Of a DNA stretch of 9,138 nucleotides, positions 6,612-9,138 are shown piece after piece (the stretch's first letter is position 1; each line of letters opens with the position of its first letter). The stretch covers positions 6,139 to 15,276 of the forward strand of contig JALWSI010000176.1 of the NCBI GenBank assembly GCA_027080315.1, written 5' to 3'. The notes beneath the pieces are model-generated. The model was not told where the DNA came from. It ran no database searches and was given only the letters and a program-made list of their open reading frames with translations. The stretch comes from a bacterium. GTDB lineage: Bacteria; Thermosulfidibacterota; Thermosulfidibacteria; Thermosulfidibacterales; JALWSI01. Made by a program: the position numbers and the translations under genes.

Positions 6612-7730
6612 ATGACGAATATGGCAACCATCCTTAACAGTATGAGGGACCCTATGGGGGTGCCCTTCTATCCTTGGATGTTTCAAGCACTGATGGTGCT
6701 CACCTTTGCCCTTCACATAATCTTTGTGAATCTGGTGATTGGTGGAGCATCACTGGCCATGTATGGTCATATCAAGGGCAAGGAAGAACCCAAATGGAAA
6801 AGGCTATCTGCAACCTTGGCAAGGGCTTCAACGGTGAACCTCTCCCTGGCAATAGTGCTGGGAGTAGCACCTTTGCTCTTTGTGCAGGTGATCTATGATC
6901 CGTTCTGGTACTTCTCAAACGTGCTCTCTGGCTGGTGGGCAATGGGCTTTCTGCTCTTCATCTGCATAGCCTTTCTCGCCCTGTATGTTTTCTACCTGAA
7001 AAGGGGAGAGAATATTGAAGGATACGGCTTCTTTGGAGCCATAGCCCTGGTTATGCTGGCCTTAACAGCAATAACAATAAGCGCTCTCTCTGTGCAGTCT
7101 TTACACCCCGAAAAGTGGGACAGCTGGTACCTCATAGGCAAACATATGAACACAGCAGGAACAGCCCTTCATGACTTAAACATAGCTCGTCTCCTACACT
7201 TCATAGTGCCCTCCTTTGCCATAACCGGAATATTCCTCATGCTCTATTCATGGTACTTTGAGCCTCGCAAAGACTTTGACCACGAATATCTAACCTGGGT
7301 GGGCAAAACAGGGGCAAAACTGGCCCTTTACTTCACCCTGCTTCAGATAGTGGTAGGGGTATGGTGGCTTTTGACGATACCCAAAAACCTGGACTTTCTA
7401 ACCAATCCTGCCCTGCTGGGGGGAGCCGCAGTGGGTGTGGTTACCTTGGTGATACTGGTAGGGGCTCAGAAGAACCCGCAAAAGCAGGCTATTCCCGTGG
7501 CCTTTGTAGCGTTCTTGGCTGTGTTGGCTATGTCAATCACAAGGGAAGTTCTGCGCATGGAGTACCTTGGCAAGTTTAACTACAGCATCTACACCTATAA
7601 GCTGAACCTGGACTGGGGAAGCACCTTCCTATTCTTCGCCACCTTCGTCATGGGACTCATTGTGATCTCGTATCCCATAATCATCGCCTTCAAACTGGGT
7701 AGAGGTACCGATGTAACAGGAGGTGAGTGA
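6612..7730 (+). CDS. Second CydA-like membrane subunit of the bd-like complex
   Basis: A 372-residue inner-membrane protein with about 9 helices, lying 13 bp after the haem c subunit with AGGAGG at 6599-6604, 7 nt before the ATG. It is a distant paralogue of its neighbour rather than a recognisable CydB. Both share the helix-1 His (His35, like H19), a TGAK/TAAK helix ending in a Trp-rich stretch and IP (about 233-257 here, 214-238 there), and REVLRMEY (311-318), matching REIVRRPY, with Glu312 and Arg315. It keeps a His at the b558 H186 position (His196 in ARLLHF), which the first subunit lost. It lacks the Glu pair of helix 3 (Cys118 sits at the E107 position) and has no Met at the M393 position. 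No quinol loop and no CxxCH. It probably forms a heterodimer with the first subunit; whether it binds haem is inferred from the conserved residues only. Met4 is an alternative start. Confidence 0.83.
   Translation: MTNMATILNSMRDPMGVPFYPWMFQALMVLTFALHIIFVNLVIGGASLAMYGHIKGKEEPKWKRLSATLARASTVNLSLAIVLGVAPLLFVQVIYDPFWYFSNVLSGWWAMGFLLFICIAFLALYVFYLKRGENIEGYGFFGAIALVMLALTAITISALSVQSLHPEKWDSWYLIGKHMNTAGTALHDLNIARLLHFIVPSFAITGIFLMLYSWYFEPRKDFDHEYLTWVGKTGAKLALYFTLLQIVVGVWWLLTIPKNLDFLTNPALLGGAAVGVVTLVILVGAQKNPQKQAIPVAFVAFLAVLAMSITREVLRMEYLGKFNYSIYTYKLNLDWGSTFLFFATFVMGLIVISYPIIIAFKLGRGTDVTGGE
7718..7724 (+). promoter_or_regulatory. Shine-Dalgarno deciding the small-gene start
   Basis: AGGAGGT lies inside the last codons of the preceding gene, 5 nt before the ATG at 7730. 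Site and spacing equal those of the first gene of the operon, which strongly supports the short ORF as a real gene. Confidence 0.75.
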
Positions 7731-7834
7731 TGGAGAAACTGGGCAAGCTGGCTTTAGGGCTCATGGTGGCATGGGTGGTGATCGTGGGTGGATACGGTAT
7801 GATCCTCACCATAAAGAACGGAATGCTCTTCTAA
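7730..7834 (+). CDS. 34-residue single-helix membrane protein, CydX-like small subunit candidate
   Basis: An ORF of 34 codons plus TAA. It starts MEKLGK, has one hydrophobic helix at about residues 7-28 (LALGLMVAWVVIVGGYGMIL) and ends TIKNGMLF. The ATG shares one base with the TGA of the preceding gene (TGATG) and has a perfect AGGAGGT 5 nt upstream, so translation is well supported despite the length. It is the last gene before a strong terminator, so it belongs to the bd-like operon. Cytochrome bd oxidases carry tiny one-helix subunits (CydX, CydS, CydH/Y) that stabilise haem binding, and position, size and topology fit that role. I see no sequence identity to E. coli CydX beyond the general pattern, so the link rests on context. 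No haem-ligand His is present. Confidence 0.78.
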   Translation: MEKLGKLALGLMVAWVVIVGGYGMILTIKNGMLF

Positions 7835-7851
7835 GCAAAGCTCTAAGCACC

Positions 7852-7885
7852 AAAGGAGCTGGCGTTTGCCAGCTCCTTTTTCTTT
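7852..7885 (+). terminator. Rho-independent terminator of the cytochrome bd-like operon
   Basis: A perfect 12-bp inverted repeat: AAAGGAGCTGGC (7852-7863), loop GTTT (7864-7867), GCCAGCTCCTTT (7868-7879), then a T-rich tail TTCTTT (7880-7885). It begins 17 bp after the small gene's stop. The tail runs into the rsmB stop codon from the other side. Read on the minus strand the same stem is followed by only three U, so it may also slow rsmB transcription, but less efficiently. Confidence 0.9.
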
Positions 7886-9138
7886 AAGGGCCCACCTTTC
7901 TCATCCTTGCAATGAAGAAGCCGTCTGCATTTAGAAGATGAGGAGCCACAAAGAGGGTTCCATTATCTATGCGGCCCCGTTCTCTAAAGACCTCAGGCAA
8001 ATAAGGCTCAATATCGTCAAGGACAAACCCAGGGTGTCTCTTCAGAAAGCCTTTGATAACATCATATCCCTCTTCAGGCTCGGTGCTGCAAACGCTGTAA
8101 ACCAGCACACCATCGCTCTTAAGAAGCGGTGAGACAGCCTCAAGGATTGAGCCCTGCAGAAGCGAGTAGGTCTTAAGATCACTGCTCTTTCTACGCCAGC
8201 GGATCTCGGGATGCCTTCTTATTATCCCAAGGTCAGAGCAGGGGGCATCAACCAGAATCCGGTCAAATGAGGCCTTCTCAAGAGAGTCTGCCACCTCCAC
8301 CACATCCCCTCCTATGAACCTCACCATATCTGTTCCCCATCTCTCACAGGTCTCTTTTAGAACCTCAAGCCTCGTCTCATCTCTCTCAACTGCAACAATC
8401 TTACCACGATTATCCATCATGGTGGTGATCTGGGTGGTCTTGATGCCTGGAGCGGCACAGGAATCAAGGATTCTCTCCCCGGGTTTGGGTTCAAGCACCT
8501 TTGAAACAACCCATGAGGACAGATCCTGAGGTATGAACAGCCCATCTCCAAAGAGAGAAAGGGTAGATATATCAACAGGTGTAAGGATAATCAGCATCTC
8601 AGGACTTTCAGGATGAAGCATACACTCAATCCCCGCCTTCCTCAGGCTTTTTCTGAGCTCTTGAGGAGAGGTCTTCAAAAGGTTCACCCGCACCGAGAAA
8701 GGGGCCTTACCACAATTGGCCTTGCACAGTGCCACGGTCTCCTTAGCACCCCACCTCTTCAGCCATCTTCTCACCAACCAGCGAGGATGCGAGTAACCAA
8801 CAAAGATAGCGTCTTCAACGGATTTCATATGCCCCACGTGAGGATAAGGGCTTCTTGAGATCTCTCTCAGTACACCGTTCACTATGGGCTTAAACTTAGA
8901 GGGAGCCACATTCCCTTTGAGCAGTTTAACAGTCTCGTTCACCGCAGCATAAGGGGGAATTCTATCAAGCATCACAAGCTGATACGCACCCATGAGAAAA
9001 AGCACCTTCACAGGCAATGGGGCCTTGTAGTAACCGGAGAAGTGTGACGACACTATCCACTCAAGCCTCGTCTTCCACTGAACCACCCCCAACACAAGCT
9101 GGCGCAGCAGGCCCCTGTTGGGACCATCAACATTGAAC
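7884..9138 (-). CDS. rsmB: 16S rRNA (cytosine-5) methyltransferase RsmB (N-terminus beyond the window)
   Basis: SAM-dependent enzyme that methylates C967 (E. coli numbering) of 16S rRNA at carbon 5. The frame stays open through 9137, and residues before the GTG at 9095 (GLLRQLVLGVVQW) align with the NusB-like domain of E. coli RsmB (LLQELCFGVL). The gene therefore enters from outside, and about 30-45 residues are missing. Numbering from the codon at 9095: NusB-like RNA-binding domain about 1-80 (RIPPYAAVNET, IVNGVLR); linker and RNA-binding part to about 185; Rossmann methyltransferase from about 186, with SAM loop DSCAAPGIKTTQ (211-222) and acidic VERDE (236-240). The two cysteines of this family are present: Cys286 in VDAPCSDLG, for product release, and Cys336 in YSVCSTEPEEG, the nucleophile. 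It is convergent with the cytochrome operon, leaving 49 bp between stop codons that hold the terminator. Confidence 0.94.
   Translation of the reverse strand, partial: FNVDGPNRGLLRQLVLGVVQWKTRLEWIVSSHFSGYYKAPLPVKVLFLMGAYQLVMLDRIPPYAAVNETVKLLKGNVAPSKFKPIVNGVLREISRSPYPHVGHMKSVEDAIFVGYSHPRWLVRRWLKRWGAKETVALCKANCGKAPFSVRVNLLKTSPQELRKSLRKAGIECMLHPESPEMLIILTPVDISTLSLFGDGLFIPQDLSSWVVSKVLEPKPGERILDSCAAPGIKTTQITTMMDNRGKIVAVERDETRLEVLKETCERWGTDMVRFIGGDVVEVADSLEKASFDRILVDAPCSDLGIIRRHPEIRWRRKSSDLKTYSLLQGSILEAVSPLLKSDGVLVYSVCSTEPEEGYDVIKGFLKRHPGFVLDDIEPYLPEVFRERGRIDNGTLFVAPHLLNADGFFIARMRKVGP

Noticed and set aside
6612-7730. Calling the second membrane subunit CydB
   Set aside because: It shares the helix-1 His, the TxAK...IP segment and the RExxR motif with the CydA-like neighbour, so a CydA-like paralogue explains it better.
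9093-9095. GTG as the true start of rsmB
   Set aside because: The frame continues upstream to the window edge with residues that align with the family NusB-like domain, so the GTG is internal and the gene is truncated by the window.

Overview
The window (9138 bp, mid GC by eye) looks like chromosomal DNA of a diderm, respiring bacterium. It encodes an outer-membrane type IV pilus secretin, which needs an outer membrane, and a membrane complex carrying a covalently bound haem c. AGA/AGG arginine and ATA isoleucine codons are frequent and Shine-Dalgarno sequences are strong (AGGAGG about 5-7 nt before most starts). These fit several thermophilic or anaerobic phyla such as Synergistota or Nitrospirota, but I cannot assign a phylum from the sequence alone. 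I see no IS element, tRNA, rRNA, CRISPR or phage gene.

Left block, minus strand (1-4860), reading right to left: pilQ (secretin with added SPOR and AMIN domains), aroC (chorismate synthase), aroK (shikimate kinase), an acidic TPR protein, and aroQ (type II dehydroquinase, cut by the window edge). The genes are 2 and 7 bp apart, then overlap by 59 and 4 bp, so this is almost certainly one operon with translational coupling. A sigma-70-like promoter lies just upstream of pilQ. Next to the secretin, the operon supplies three steps of the shikimate/chorismate pathway. A secretin gene beside aroK is a known arrangement in other bacteria.

Middle (4861-5236): an AT-rich divergent intergenic region of 376 bp with a candidate promoter facing each way and no convincing gene.

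Right-middle block, plus strand (5237-7834): a three-gene operon for an unusual cytochrome bd-like membrane complex. The first gene encodes a CydA-like membrane domain of about 8 helices fused to a C-terminal cytochrome c domain (CMSCH). The second encodes another CydA-like subunit of about 9 helices. The third is a 34-residue single-helix protein, overlapping the previous stop by one base and led by a perfect Shine-Dalgarno. Both large subunits lack the long quinol-binding loop of E. coli CydA, and their haem-ligand residues are split differently between them. The likely electron donor is a periplasmic c-type carrier or the fused haem c rather than quinol directly. The operon ends in a strong intrinsic terminator with a 12-bp perfect stem.

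Right edge, minus strand (7884-9138): rsmB, the 16S rRNA cytosine-5 methyltransferase, convergent with the cytochrome operon. Its N-terminal codons run off the window.

The part most worth attention is the cytochrome bd-like operon: the haem c fusion, two paralogous CydA-like subunits with complementary ligand loss, and the tiny third gene.
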